Assembly: GCA_934748015.1 (NCBI GenBank)
Contig: CAKVHF010000001.1
Span: 372,001-436,000 of the forward strand
From: an uncultured Clostridia bacterium
GTDB taxonomy: Bacteria > Bacillota > Clostridia > Christensenellales > UBA1242
Reading direction: 5' to 3'
DNA: 64,000 nucleotides
The notes beneath the pieces are model-generated. The model was not told where the DNA came from, did no database searches, and was given only the letters and a program-made list of their open reading frames with translations. Made by a program: the position numbers and the translations under genes. Every line of letters begins with the position of its first letter. Positions within the stretch are counted from its first letter, which is position 1. Shown here one piece after another: positions 17,041 through 25,372 of the stretch.

Positions 17041-17121
17041 GAAAAAAGAAGTTATAATAACTAACGATTGTCTAACTTCCTTTCTCAATTGATATGAAAT
17101 TATTGAAACACTATATACTGA

Positions 17122-17274
17122 TTAGTTACAAGACTTAGTTGTACTACTCTTAGTGCTTCTTCTACTTGTAGAGCAATCTCTAGCAGATTCCGTCTTACTA
17201 GCAGATGATCTAGTAGTAGACTTACGTGTAGCGTTTTCGCTTCTAGAGTTAGATGCTTTACTAGTTCTAGCCAT
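17122..17274 (-). CDS. 50-residue Ser/Thr/Arg/Lys-rich basic protein, likely forespore-expressed
   Basis: The peptide begins MARTSKASNSRSEN and is almost wholly Ser, Thr, Arg, Lys and Ala, with two cysteines near the C-terminus. GGAGGTG lies five bases before the ATG at 17274, an excellent ribosome binding site. A SigG-like promoter lies about 100 bases upstream and the sigG gene itself comes just before it. It does not match SASP alpha/beta by eye. The composition and promoter suggest a forespore nucleic-acid-binding or coat-type protein; this is inferred. Confidence 0.65.
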   Translation of the reverse strand: MARTSKASNSRSENATRKSTTRSSASKTESARDCSTSRRSTKSSTTKSCN

Positions 17275-17376
17275 AATTTCACCTCCTATAATATGCAGAA
17301 GTATAACACAAGGAAGATATAAGGTTGTGTATTGTATCACAACAACCGCTATCACCTTGTGATTAACTTCTAATAA

Positions 17377-17407
17377 TAGTATGGGTCGTGTGTGATAATA
17401 TTATACA
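17377..17407 (-). promoter_or_regulatory. SigG-type promoter
   Basis: On the minus strand TGTATA (17402-17407), 18 bases, CATACTA (17377-17383). This matches the Bacillus SigG consensus (GYATR, then CATNHTA). It lies between sigG and the small basic gene. Confidence 0.6.
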
Positions 17408-17422
17408 TACAATATCTATATA

Positions 17423-18196
17423 TTAGCCAAAATTATTACGGATTGTTTCTATTGCAGTTTTTTCCAATCGTGACACTTGGGCTTGGGATATCCCTATATC
17501 ACTACTCACCTCCACCTGGGTACGGCCATGATAGTAGCGGAGTAGCAAGATTTCCTTTTGCTTGGTATCTAACTTAGACATACAGGACTTCAGGTTTATC
17601 TTGTCTAGCCACTTATCTTCTGATGTCTTATCATCACTTAGTTGGTCTATCAATGCAATAGTATCCTCGCCATCGTCATATATAGACTCCCCCAATGATA
17701 TAGGATCGCTGATTGCCTCCATAGCCACTGCGACATCTCGTATAGGGATGCCAAGATAGTCGGCTATATCTGTGCAATCTGGTTCTCGCACCAATGTCTT
17801 GGACAGTTCCTCTCTAGCCTGCAACACCTTGTAGGCAGTATCTCTTATGCTACGAGCCACCTTGATACTATTATTGTCCCGCAAGTATCTGCGTATTTCA
17901 CCCAATATCATAGGGACTGCGTAGGTGCTAAAACGGACATTGAGGTTGATATCGAAGTTGTCTATTGCTTTCATCAACCCCACGCACCCTACCTGAAATA
18001 CATCATCGGCATTGGTTATACGATTACGAAACCGTTGAACCACCGACAACACTAGTCGCATGTTGCATATAGCAAATTTGTCTCTTGCATCCTTATCACC
18101 ATTCTTTAGTCTAACCATAAGGTCGTATTGTTCGCTAGCAGATAATTTAGGCAGTTGTGTAGTATCTACACCCGTTATTTCTACCTTACTACTCAT
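17423..18196 (-). CDS. sigG: RNA polymerase sporulation sigma factor SigG
   Basis: The 257-residue protein is a sigma-70 family factor of the SigF/SigG branch. The SigG N-terminal tag is clear: KVEITGVDTTQLPKL corresponds to the Bacillus KVEICGVDTSKLPVL motif. Region 2 (DVFQVGCVGLMKAIDNFD, RFSTYAVPMILGEIRRYLRD) and region 4 (LLLRYYHGRTQVEVSSDIGISQAQVSRLEK) are complete. I start at the ATG at 18196, four bases after GGAGG; the longer frame adds an unconserved hydrophobic stretch. spoIIGA and sigE, which often precede sigG, are not here. Upstream are era and the yqfC-yqfD-ybeY genes. Confidence 0.88.
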   Translation of the reverse strand: MSSKVEITGVDTTQLPKLSASEQYDLMVRLKNGDKDARDKFAICNMRLVLSVVQRFRNRITNADDVFQVGCVGLMKAIDNFDINLNVRFSTYAVPMILGEIRRYLRDNNSIKVARSIRDTAYKVLQAREELSKTLVREPDCTDIADYLGIPIRDVAVAMEAISDPISLGESIYDDGEDTIALIDQLSDDKTSEDKWLDKINLKSCMSKLDTKQKEILLLRYYHGRTQVEVSSDIGISQAQVSRLEKTAIETIRNNFG

Positions 18197-18426
18197 AACA
18201 CCTCCTATTACAATTACATAATAGGTTTGGCAAAACGATGCAAATATATACAATTTCAAAAGATATGACAAAACAAGTATGTATTCGACAAAATATATTG
18301 TGATATTACCTAGTAAGAAATAATGATTGTATACAACTCAATGCAAGTAATTATTGTAATCTCACATCACTTATAGCCCAAAATAGTTATTTATATAACT
18401 ATCAAGCAATATTGATATAGGCAAAA
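18197..18426. other. Non-coding stretch upstream of sigG
   Basis: AT-rich and without a convincing gene. It must contain the sigG promoter, but I could not pick out a SigF-type GG..A.A.T box with confidence. Confidence 0.4.
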
Positions 18427-18452
18427 AAAATAACACCAGCCAATGTGGTGCT
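18427..18452 (-). terminator. Intrinsic terminator of the era transcript
   Basis: AACACCA pairs with TGGTGCT around the loop GCCAATG, and eight T follow on the minus strand. It lies beyond the GC-rich cloverleaf element that abuts era. Confidence 0.7.
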
Positions 18453-18458
18453 ATATGT

Positions 18459-18551
18459 GGGCGTGTGTGAGCCGACCGAAGTCGGTCGGCTGTAGGGCTA
18501 GCACGAAGTGTCTGCCCTTGTGGTGGACGAGATCGTCCACCAACACACGCC
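18459..18551. repeat. GC-rich cloverleaf-forming element A at the era stop codon
   Basis: About 93 bases, far richer in GC than its surroundings. GGCGTGTGT (18460-18468) pairs with ACACACGCC (18543-18551). Three hairpins lie inside: GCCGACCGA/TCGGTCGGC (18471-18490), AGGGC..GCAC-gaa-GTGT..GCCCT (18494-18518) and GGTGGACGA/TCGTCCACC (18522-18541). Its last base, 18551, is the G of the era TAG stop on the minus strand. The same plan recurs at 48962-49115. It may be a miniature mobile element or a structured 3' UTR. Confidence 0.65.
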
Positions 18552-19423
18552 TATTCCATTATGCTATTAACATAGTTGTTATCTTCTCTCCAGTCCTCTC
18601 TGACCTTAACGAACAACTCAAGCATTACTTTCTTGCCCAGCAAGTTCTCTATCTCTTCCCTTGCTTTTGTTCCAATATTTTTGATCATAGATCCATTGTG
18701 TCCGATAATTATCTGCTTATGACTTTGCTTCTCACAGATAATATCAGCACTTATATTGACTAACTTAGATTTCTCCTTATAAGATATAATATCAACAGCA
18801 ATGCCATGAGGTATCTCATCGTGCAATAGCCACAGCATCTTCTCTCTTATCAATTCTGATACCAAGAACTTAACAGACTTGTCAGTATATACATCTTCAT
18901 CGAAGAATGGTTCGCCCTCTGGCAGATATCCTTTGATCTTGTCAAGCAATACATCTAGGTTCTTATTCTTGAACACAGAGATAGGAATAATATCTTTGAT
19001 AAACTGCAACTCGTTGAAAGGAAGCAATTGTGGATACAATTTATCAAAAGAAGAGTCGTCTATCTTGCTAATAACCAATATCGCATTGGTGTTGGCATTG
19101 TCATATTTCTTAACAAAATCAACATCTTCTTGTCTTATTCTTTTGCTACCATCAATAACGATAATTATTAGGTCTACAGACTTCTTAGCATCACTTATAT
19201 TCTTAGCCATGTATTCGTCTAGTTTGTTCTTAGAACTGTGTATACCCGGTGTATCAACGAATACTATCTGATAATCTGGAATGTTAAGTATTCCTAATAT
19301 CTTATTTCTAGTGGTCTGTGGCTTGGGTGACACAATTGCCACCTTCTCGCCAACTAGTGCATTGATAAGTGTGCTTTTGCCAGCATTTGGCTTACCTATT
19401 ACTGTTACAAATCCTGATTTCAT
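18551..19423 (-). CDS. era: GTPase Era
   Basis: The 290-residue protein is the essential ribosome-assembly GTPase that binds the 3' end of 16S rRNA. The G domain shows GKPNAGKS (G1), the TT of PKPQTTRNK (G2), DTPG (G3) and SKID (G4). The C-terminal KH domain carries the GHNGSMIKNIGTKARE loop. The length is normal, ending VREDWREDNNYVNSIME. The TAG stop uses the terminal base of the cloverleaf element. AAGGGA precedes the ATG. It is 20 bases after ybeY in the usual Firmicutes order, but dgkA and cdd are missing between them. Confidence 0.96.
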   Translation of the reverse strand: MKSGFVTVIGKPNAGKSTLINALVGEKVAIVSPKPQTTRNKILGILNIPDYQIVFVDTPGIHSSKNKLDEYMAKNISDAKKSVDLIIIVIDGSKRIRQEDVDFVKKYDNANTNAILVISKIDDSSFDKLYPQLLPFNELQFIKDIIPISVFKNKNLDVLLDKIKGYLPEGEPFFDEDVYTDKSVKFLVSELIREKMLWLLHDEIPHGIAVDIISYKEKSKLVNISADIICEKQSHKQIIIGHNGSMIKNIGTKAREEIENLLGKKVMLELFVKVREDWREDNNYVNSIME

Positions 19424-19443
19424 ATTTTTCCCTTTCGTATATA

Positions 19444-19941
19444 TTATTTCATTTGGTTGATTATTTTATCTTCCATTGCACGCATTTTTTTCTTATCTGC
19501 ATCTTCTATATGGTCATATCCCAGTAGGTGCAGTAATCCATGCAAGGCAAGATATGATACTTCTCTCTTTCTGCCAGTTCCATATTCTTTTGCTTGACGG
19601 AAGCATACTGGCAAGCAGATATATATGTCACCTAGCATAATATTGCCAGTCTCCATATCTATATCAGCTGGAAAGTTGGTTTTGGTCAAATACCTTGCTG
19701 GGATAATTTTGCCATTATCTCCCACATAATCAAGTGTAGGAAAGGACAATACATCTGTTACCCTATCTACCCCACGGAACTCATGGTTAAGTCTATGAAT
19801 TTCGCTCTTACTAACAAATGCTACATTCACCTCTAGATCAGTACATACAGGCTTGATTGTATCAATCGCTATACTGTATATATCCGCAATATACTCTCTA
19901 TATTTTTTAGTAAATATTTTGCTATTGAAATTAATCTTCAT
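19444..19941 (-). CDS. ybeY: Endoribonuclease YbeY (rRNA maturation)
   Basis: A 165-residue single-strand endoribonuclease needed for 16S rRNA 3'-end maturation and ribosome quality control. The zinc-binding HGLLHLLGYDH motif (H-x3-H-x5-H) is intact, as is the family RVTDVLSFP. GGGGGA precedes the ATG. It sits between yqfD and era. The PhoH-like gene (ybeZ), normally between yqfD and ybeY, is absent. Confidence 0.95.
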   Translation of the reverse strand: MKINFNSKIFTKKYREYIADIYSIAIDTIKPVCTDLEVNVAFVSKSEIHRLNHEFRGVDRVTDVLSFPTLDYVGDNGKIIPARYLTKTNFPADIDMETGNIMLGDIYICLPVCFRQAKEYGTGRKREVSYLALHGLLHLLGYDHIEDADKKKMRAMEDKIINQMK

Positions 19942-19962
19942 ACAATTCCCCCAATATAGATA

Positions 19963-21087
19963 TCATCCAACATTGATAGTTGCATTGCACTGCAAATACA
20001 CATTGACAATATATCTATCTTCCAACTCTTTGATATCCACAACCTTATCTACCGGCTGTTCGTTGTCTTGCAACTTATTATACACTACTTTTGTTAGGTT
20101 AGCAATAATTTCGTCCTTACAATTTGATAAATCATTTTGGACAGTAACAGGTTCCGTCTCGGCATATATGGTCTTGTCTACATATATAGGAAGTAACTGA
20201 TAAGATATCTGCTGACTTGTTGTAACAGTATTGTAGTATTGGAATGTATTGTCGTATTCCTGCTTAGATATTACTTTGTCACCCAGTCTATAAGTTGTAT
20301 TGGTAATTGTTCTGCCAGTAGGCTTATACACAATCTCTGACTTAGGCAAAGTATATGTTGCAGTGTGCCACATTGTTGCATTGATAGTTCCTCTAGGTGC
20401 AATCAGGTGCAATACGCCATCTTGTGATGTATACTCTCCCGCATAGATTAGTACATCACCTTCTCTTACCATATCCCCCACCTTGATATTGCCGTTGCCT
20501 GCGTATATCTCATAAGAGTTGATAATCATATTGTATGGTGACACATAGTTGGATGTAAGAGGCTCTAGTTGGGACGACTTCTCCTTGATATTAACTATTA
20601 GTGTAGTTCCTATCATTTTAGTACTAACTAGACTTACACCATCTATAGACTGGAGTATATAGTTCTCTAGGTCTTTCTTATTATACTTATTGATCTTATA
20701 CTTATGTATTCCGTAATTGGACAGCGTATCTATTACTACACTCTTATCTATATCTTCTAGTCCTACTACTTCTATATGTAGTGTATACATACTAAGTACA
20801 ATAATCATTGCTATAGATATTATCACTCCTATGACCAGCCCTATCCTATGAGTAATACCTTTTAGTCCATTAACTAGTCCATAAGTATTGTCTACCACCA
20901 TTGTCTGATTATCTAATCTATCCGATACCTTATTGATATCAGTCGTCCTTACAACTAGTGTGGTCTTATTGTATGCCAGTCTATTAATATCATACACTAC
21001 TACGCCATCTTGCCTTATGTTATTGATTAGCTTCTCTATATTCAAGCCTTCTATGCTAAGTGTACTATAATCATGTCTACTCTTCAC
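19963..21087 (-). CDS. yqfD: Sporulation protein YqfD
   Basis: The 374-residue protein resembles YqfD, a membrane protein needed for an efficient mid-sporulation stage in Bacillus. A small N-terminal domain is followed by one membrane span (about 96-118). A large outer region includes GLEDIDKSVVIDTLSNYGI, similar to a POTRA fold, and LIAPRGTINATMWH. It starts with GTG at 21087, preceded by GAGGTG, overlapping yqfC by 11 bases, so the two are translationally coupled. Confidence 0.88.
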   Translation of the reverse strand: MKSRHDYSTLSIEGLNIEKLINNIRQDGVVVYDINRLAYNKTTLVVRTTDINKVSDRLDNQTMVVDNTYGLVNGLKGITHRIGLVIGVIISIAMIIVLSMYTLHIEVVGLEDIDKSVVIDTLSNYGIHKYKINKYNKKDLENYILQSIDGVSLVSTKMIGTTLIVNIKEKSSQLEPLTSNYVSPYNMIINSYEIYAGNGNIKVGDMVREGDVLIYAGEYTSQDGVLHLIAPRGTINATMWHTATYTLPKSEIVYKPTGRTITNTTYRLGDKVISKQEYDNTFQYYNTVTTSQQISYQLLPIYVDKTIYAETEPVTVQNDLSNCKDEIIANLTKVVYNKLQDNEQPVDKVVDIKELEDRYIVNVYLQCNATINVG

Positions 21088-21364
21088 TCTTCTTCACCTC
21101 TCTAGCATAATACACCATTGCTATAGTACCCGTAATGCATATATCCTTGCGACTGAGTTCCTTAATAGTGATATCTCGTCCTTCTATCACCAGTTCGTCA
21201 TCTTTGACCTTAAGAACTATATGCGTATTGGAATAACTGAGGATCTTGAGATAGTTATTGACAACTATTGCTTTAGCACCGATACATGTATAACTAGCCG
21301 TGCTTGACATCTCATCTATAGGCAACTTGCATGTATCTATTATTTCTTTGAGATAATTAATCAT
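21077..21364 (-). CDS. yqfC: Sporulation protein YqfC
   Basis: A 95-residue YabP/YqfC-family protein, always paired with yqfD in spore formers. The conserved ILSYSNTHIVLKVKD and ITGTIAMVYYA segments are visible. I start at the ATG at 21364 with GAGG six bases before; the upstream ATG at 21376 lacks a site. SigE control is known in Bacillus; I do not see a clear SigE promoter here. Confidence 0.85.
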   Translation of the reverse strand: MINYLKEIIDTCKLPIDEMSSTASYTCIGAKAIVVNNYLKILSYSNTHIVLKVKDDELVIEGRDITIKELSRKDICITGTIAMVYYAREVKKSEE

Positions 21365-21426
21365 ATATAACCTCATACTTTTAGATAGTAATATATATGA
21401 TTATGTGATTACAATTTAGACTATAA

Positions 21427-21476
21427 CAAAAAAAAAATGGGCAAGCTTAAGTGATAATTTCTTAAGTCTACTCATT
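21427..21476 (-). terminator. Intrinsic terminator after the M49-like gene
   Basis: A 16-bp imperfect stem centred on CTTAAG arms (AATGAGTAGACTTAAG opposite CTTAAGCTTGCCCATT) followed by at least eight T on the minus strand. Confidence 0.7.
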
Positions 21477-21491
21477 ATTGTAGTTGATCGG

Positions 21492-23201
21492 TTATAAAGA
21501 CAGATCCTTGGTTGCATCGCTATATATAGGAGCAATTACCTCGCCATTAAGTCTCTTGCTATTGGCTCTAATAATCTTAGCAATAGCCTCGTGTGTATCT
21601 GTCCAGACGAAATACTTGTCTACATACGCTTTTGCTTTGGCAACAGACTTGTCCAATTGCAGTCTAACAACTTCGGCTAACATTGTCTTACAAGTATCAA
21701 TTACTTTGTCGAAATCGAAAGACAATTGGTTATTTGCAAAAATAATTGCACCTTCGCTAAGCAGTCTATTGGTTATCATTACACTACGCACACGATGAGC
21801 CTGCGTCATCTTTGGCTTTGCTTTTAGGAAACTAGAATACAGGTCGGTTGTCATGATTTGTCTAATTTGATCGGTTGTAAAGACACCTTTTGCCTCGTAT
21901 TCTCGCAAGAATGAGTGCATACCCATGTCTGCCTTATATTCCTCTAATATGCTGGCATACTCGCCTAGAGATTTAAGATCTTTTGGCCCAAGAGAGTGTG
22001 TGTTCTCATGCTCGATTGTTGCCCAGTGATCTGCCTCTAGGTTGTAGTATTTAACAAAATCTGGTGCAAGCAATGTCTTATATAAGTCGCTTGATTTGGT
22101 CTGACGAACCTGTCTGTGATAGACATTGCGTCTGCCACCGCCCAATTTGATAGCCAATTTATCGGAATTAGGTAAGTTCTCGGCAAGGACAATTCCTGCT
22201 CTATATGCACCTGTGTCACCAGTCAAAGCGATAAGATCGACATCGACTGCGACCTGAGATGGATTGGAGTTGGAAGAGGCAGTATCATACTCGTCCCTGT
22301 ATGGCATAAGTTTGCTAGCAATATCGTTTAGATGCTGTAGATCGTTTAACAATTTAGTACCTTCAGCATTAACTATACCCACTCTTGCACCAAGACTGTC
22401 TTTGACATCAATGGTTATATTGTTGTCCTCAAGACGCTTAAGAAGTGTCTCATTGGCAAAAATGGATGTCGTAAGTTCGTCATCATAGGACTCTCTTGTG
22501 ATGGTGTACTCCAGTTTGCCTGTCAGTTTTGCCCACAGTATGTCGGCTTTGGCATCCAATTTGTTATTAGCAGTGCTTAGTGCTTCGGCTTGGGCAAGTA
22601 GATATTCTCTAAATTGCTCATCGTCACAATATTTGCTAGCCTCGGTCAATTCCTTAGCACAATTAGTAAATTCGGTCTTATAGTACTCCACATAGTCGAT
22701 TGCCTTTAAGCCTTTGCCATCCCTAACAACAATTGTACGATTAGACAATATTTTCTTGATTTCATCGATTTTACCAGCATCTAGCATGGTGTTCAAGATG
22801 TTGTGAAATTCTTTTACGGTCAAGTCCTCTGGGTAATAATTTTTGCCTAATCTATCTTGTACGCCATCTGCAAGGTTGATTGTATCGCCATTGGTGTCTA
22901 GCGAGTTAATACTCTTCTGAGCCAAGAATAGTCTTAAAACATTGCTAGAATACTCGTCCCCAGCATCTGCCTTGGATGATACATAATGATAGAAGTCTAG
23001 GTTGTGTGCATTTTGCATCTGATAGGCTATCTTGTCTATCCAGAATGCTGATCTGCATAAGTGATATATTACTTTCTTATCATTATCGGATAATTGGGTA
23101 TACTCTTGGCTGTTGTAATCTAGTAGATTGATTGCTGTTAATCTTTCTTTTTCTACCCTTTTCTTTGCTTCTTCTTGCGATATATTATATTTGTATTCCA
23201 T
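21492..23201 (-). CDS. M49-like zinc metallopeptidase (DPP III-type family)
   Basis: The 569-residue protein has no signal peptide and is predicted cytoplasmic. The zinc site HENTHSLGP gives HExxH, and LEEYKAD about 25 residues later matches the second M49 motif (EExxAD/E). The bacterial M49-like proteins have this HExxH form rather than the HExxxH of eukaryotic dipeptidyl peptidase III. The rest is mostly helical and not otherwise recognisable. The peptide substrate is unknown. AAAGGA precedes the ATG. It lies between yqfC and clpX with its own terminator. Confidence 0.65.
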   Translation of the reverse strand: MEYKYNISQEEAKKRVEKERLTAINLLDYNSQEYTQLSDNDKKVIYHLCRSAFWIDKIAYQMQNAHNLDFYHYVSSKADAGDEYSSNVLRLFLAQKSINSLDTNGDTINLADGVQDRLGKNYYPEDLTVKEFHNILNTMLDAGKIDEIKKILSNRTIVVRDGKGLKAIDYVEYYKTEFTNCAKELTEASKYCDDEQFREYLLAQAEALSTANNKLDAKADILWAKLTGKLEYTITRESYDDELTTSIFANETLLKRLEDNNITIDVKDSLGARVGIVNAEGTKLLNDLQHLNDIASKLMPYRDEYDTASSNSNPSQVAVDVDLIALTGDTGAYRAGIVLAENLPNSDKLAIKLGGGRRNVYHRQVRQTKSSDLYKTLLAPDFVKYYNLEADHWATIEHENTHSLGPKDLKSLGEYASILEEYKADMGMHSFLREYEAKGVFTTDQIRQIMTTDLYSSFLKAKPKMTQAHRVRSVMITNRLLSEGAIIFANNQLSFDFDKVIDTCKTMLAEVVRLQLDKSVAKAKAYVDKYFVWTDTHEAIAKIIRANSKRLNGEVIAPIYSDATKDLSL

Positions 23202-23231
23202 TCAATATTCCTTTCTTTTGACCATTGTTAA

Positions 23232-24506
23232 TTATACTGCTTGATCGGCTGGTGTCTCCAATTTAGGTTCTTCTGCCTTAATCAGTCGTGGTGTGGACGA
23301 ACCTGTTATAACACTCTTATCAATAATTATCTTCTTGATACTCTTATCTCCCGGCGTCAAGAACATAAGGTCTAGCATGCAACCTTCTAATATTGTTCTC
23401 AAGCCTCTAGCACCAGTCTTAAGTTTTAGGCTCTTATCAGCAATAGCAGTTATCGCATCTGATTCGAACTCTAGATCAACACCGTCTAACTTGAACATTG
23501 TCTGATATTGCTTAATTATGGCATTTTTGGGTTCTGTCATGATCTTAATCAATGCCTTCTGATCCAACTCGTTAAGTCCCACAACTATAGGCAATCTGCC
23601 GACAAATTCTGGGATCAAGCCATACTGGATAAGGTCTTGTGGCTGGATCTGTCCGATAAGTTCTGACATCTGCACATTCTTCTCTGGTTCGATATTGGAA
23701 TTGAACCCTAGAGATGATATACTGGTACGCTTCTCGATAATCTTGTCTAGTCCTACAAATGCACCACCACATATAAATAGGATATTGCTAGTGTCTATCT
23801 GTAGCAACTCTTGATGTGGATGCTTTCTGCCTCCTTGAGGTGGAACAGACGCAATAGTGCTTTCTATAATCTTCAATAACGCTTGTTGTACACCTTCGCC
23901 ACTTACATCACGAGTTATACTGCGATTTTCACTCTTGCGGGTGATCTTGTCTATTTCGTCAATATAGATTATTCCACGCTCAGCTTTCTTGATATCATAA
24001 TCGGCATTTTGGATAAGTTTTAGTAGTATATTCTCTACATCTTCACCAACATAGCCTGCTTCAGTCAAAGTTGTGGCATCAGCGGTCGCAAATGGTACTT
24101 TTAGGATCTTGGCAAGGGTTCTGGCAAGCATTGTTTTGCCTGTTCCTGTTGGGCCAATCAACAACACATTGCTCTTCTCTAGGTCTAGAGGTTCGCCTTC
24201 GCCTGCCTTGGCTTCGATATTATAATTGATACGCTTATAATGATTGTATACGGCTACACTTAAGACTTTTTTGGCCTCATCTTGTCCTACAATATATTCG
24301 TCTAGTTTCTTCTTGATATCCTCTGGGATAGGAAGATCAATCTTGTCTAGGTCGGCTTGGATAATATCCGATTTCAGCATATCTTTGCATATATTAACAC
24401 AGTCTTCGCATATAAAACTGGTTCCATCTGGGCTGGAAATTAATTTCTTGGCTTCACTCTGAGGTCTGCCACAGAATGAGCATGTCATATTCAATTTGTC
24501 GGTCAT
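23232..24506 (-). CDS. clpX: ATP-dependent Clp protease ATPase subunit ClpX
   Basis: The 424-residue protein is a full-length ClpX. The N-terminal zinc-binding domain has CSFCGRPQSE and CEDCVNIC. The AAA+ module has GPTGTGKT (Walker A), IIYIDEIDKI (Walker B) and sensor-2 GARGLR. The ClpP-docking IGF loop appears as SLGFNS-type sequence rather than a textbook IGF. AGGAG lies before the ATG. Downstream of clpP and tig, the order tig-clpP-clpX matches most Firmicutes; the lon gene that often follows is replaced by the M49-like gene. Confidence 0.95.
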   Translation of the reverse strand: MTDKLNMTCSFCGRPQSEAKKLISSPDGTSFICEDCVNICKDMLKSDIIQADLDKIDLPIPEDIKKKLDEYIVGQDEAKKVLSVAVYNHYKRINYNIEAKAGEGEPLDLEKSNVLLIGPTGTGKTMLARTLAKILKVPFATADATTLTEAGYVGEDVENILLKLIQNADYDIKKAERGIIYIDEIDKITRKSENRSITRDVSGEGVQQALLKIIESTIASVPPQGGRKHPHQELLQIDTSNILFICGGAFVGLDKIIEKRTSISSLGFNSNIEPEKNVQMSELIGQIQPQDLIQYGLIPEFVGRLPIVVGLNELDQKALIKIMTEPKNAIIKQYQTMFKLDGVDLEFESDAITAIADKSLKLKTGARGLRTILEGCMLDLMFLTPGDKSIKKIIIDKSVITGSSTPRLIKAEEPKLETPADQAV

Positions 24507-24643
24507 TGCATTCTCCTGTCTATATTCTTATCAATATATTATACATTAATTTCGTAATTAATACTAGAATAGTTTAAACAAAATTGCTTATTTTGTAAAA
24601 CAATATTTGCAATTTTGGCACTTTTGTTAAAAGTGTCACAAAA

Positions 24644-24727
24644 AAATCACCAAGTTAAGATAACTTCATATTACACTATAGCACTATGCAAAAGTGTAAT
24701 TAGTCGCTTAATTTGGTGATTTTTATA
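24644..24727 (-). terminator. Nested terminator hairpin after clpP
   Basis: Outer stem AAATCACCAA (24644-24653) with TTGGTGATTT (24713-24722), inner stem ATTACACT (24670-24677) with AGTGTAAT (24693-24700), and seven T on the minus strand. Its outer arms resemble those of the 9468-9552 element. It would limit read-through from clpP into clpX. Confidence 0.7.
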
Positions 24728-24730
24728 GTT

Positions 24731-25318
24731 TTATTTCTTGTTTCTAGGCTCTACAACCTCGTCAATCAAGCCATATTCTTTGGCCTCAACCGCAGACATA
24801 TAATTGTCACGATCGACATCTTTTTCTAGTTTTTTGACCGATTGATTGGTGTTTTCAGCCATTATTTTGATCATTTTTTGCTTAGTCTTCTTGATATGTT
24901 CGGCAGTAATGATAATATCTGAGGCCTGACCTTGTGCACCGCCAAGAGGCTGGTGTATCATAACCTCACCATTAGGTAGGCAAAATCTCTTGCCCTTAGC
25001 ACCGCCAGACAGCAAGAATGCTGCCATAGAAGCCGCCATGCCAATGCATATAGTAGAAACATCGCACTTAATGTACTGCATAGTATCATATATAGCCATG
25101 CCAGCAGTAACACTACCGCCCGGGCTATTGATATATAGGCAGATATCTTTGTTAGGGTTCTTAGCCTCTAGATATATAAGTTGTGCAACAACTGTATTGG
25201 CAACTGAGTCATTGATCTCGCCAGTCAAAAATATTATTCTGTCCTCCAGCAATCTACTGTATATATCGTAACTTCTCTCGCCAGTACTAGTCTGGTCTAC
25301 AACCATAGGTATAAGCAT
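24731..25318 (-). CDS. clpP: ATP-dependent Clp protease proteolytic subunit ClpP
   Basis: A 195-residue serine protease forming the tetradecameric barrel. The catalytic triad motifs are present: GMAASMAAFLL (Ser), MIHQPLGGAQG (His) and DRDNYM (Asp). The N-terminal MLIPMVVDQTSTGERSYDIYSRLL is the usual processed start. AAGGAG precedes the ATG. It lies 54 bases after tig. Partner ATPases ClpX and ClpC are both in this window. Confidence 0.97.
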   Translation of the reverse strand: MLIPMVVDQTSTGERSYDIYSRLLEDRIIFLTGEINDSVANTVVAQLIYLEAKNPNKDICLYINSPGGSVTAGMAIYDTMQYIKCDVSTICIGMAASMAAFLLSGGAKGKRFCLPNGEVMIHQPLGGAQGQASDIIITAEHIKKTKQKMIKIMAENTNQSVKKLEKDVDRDNYMSAVEAKEYGLIDEVVEPRNKK

Positions 25319-25372
25319 ATTGGTCTCCTTGTTATGTCATGTAGTAATACATTATGGCAAAAAATTAATTAT

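Noticed and set aside
18427..18452. Part of cloverleaf element A
   Set aside because: It is a separate hairpin with its own T-run and lies outside the closing stem, so it is the ordinary era terminator.
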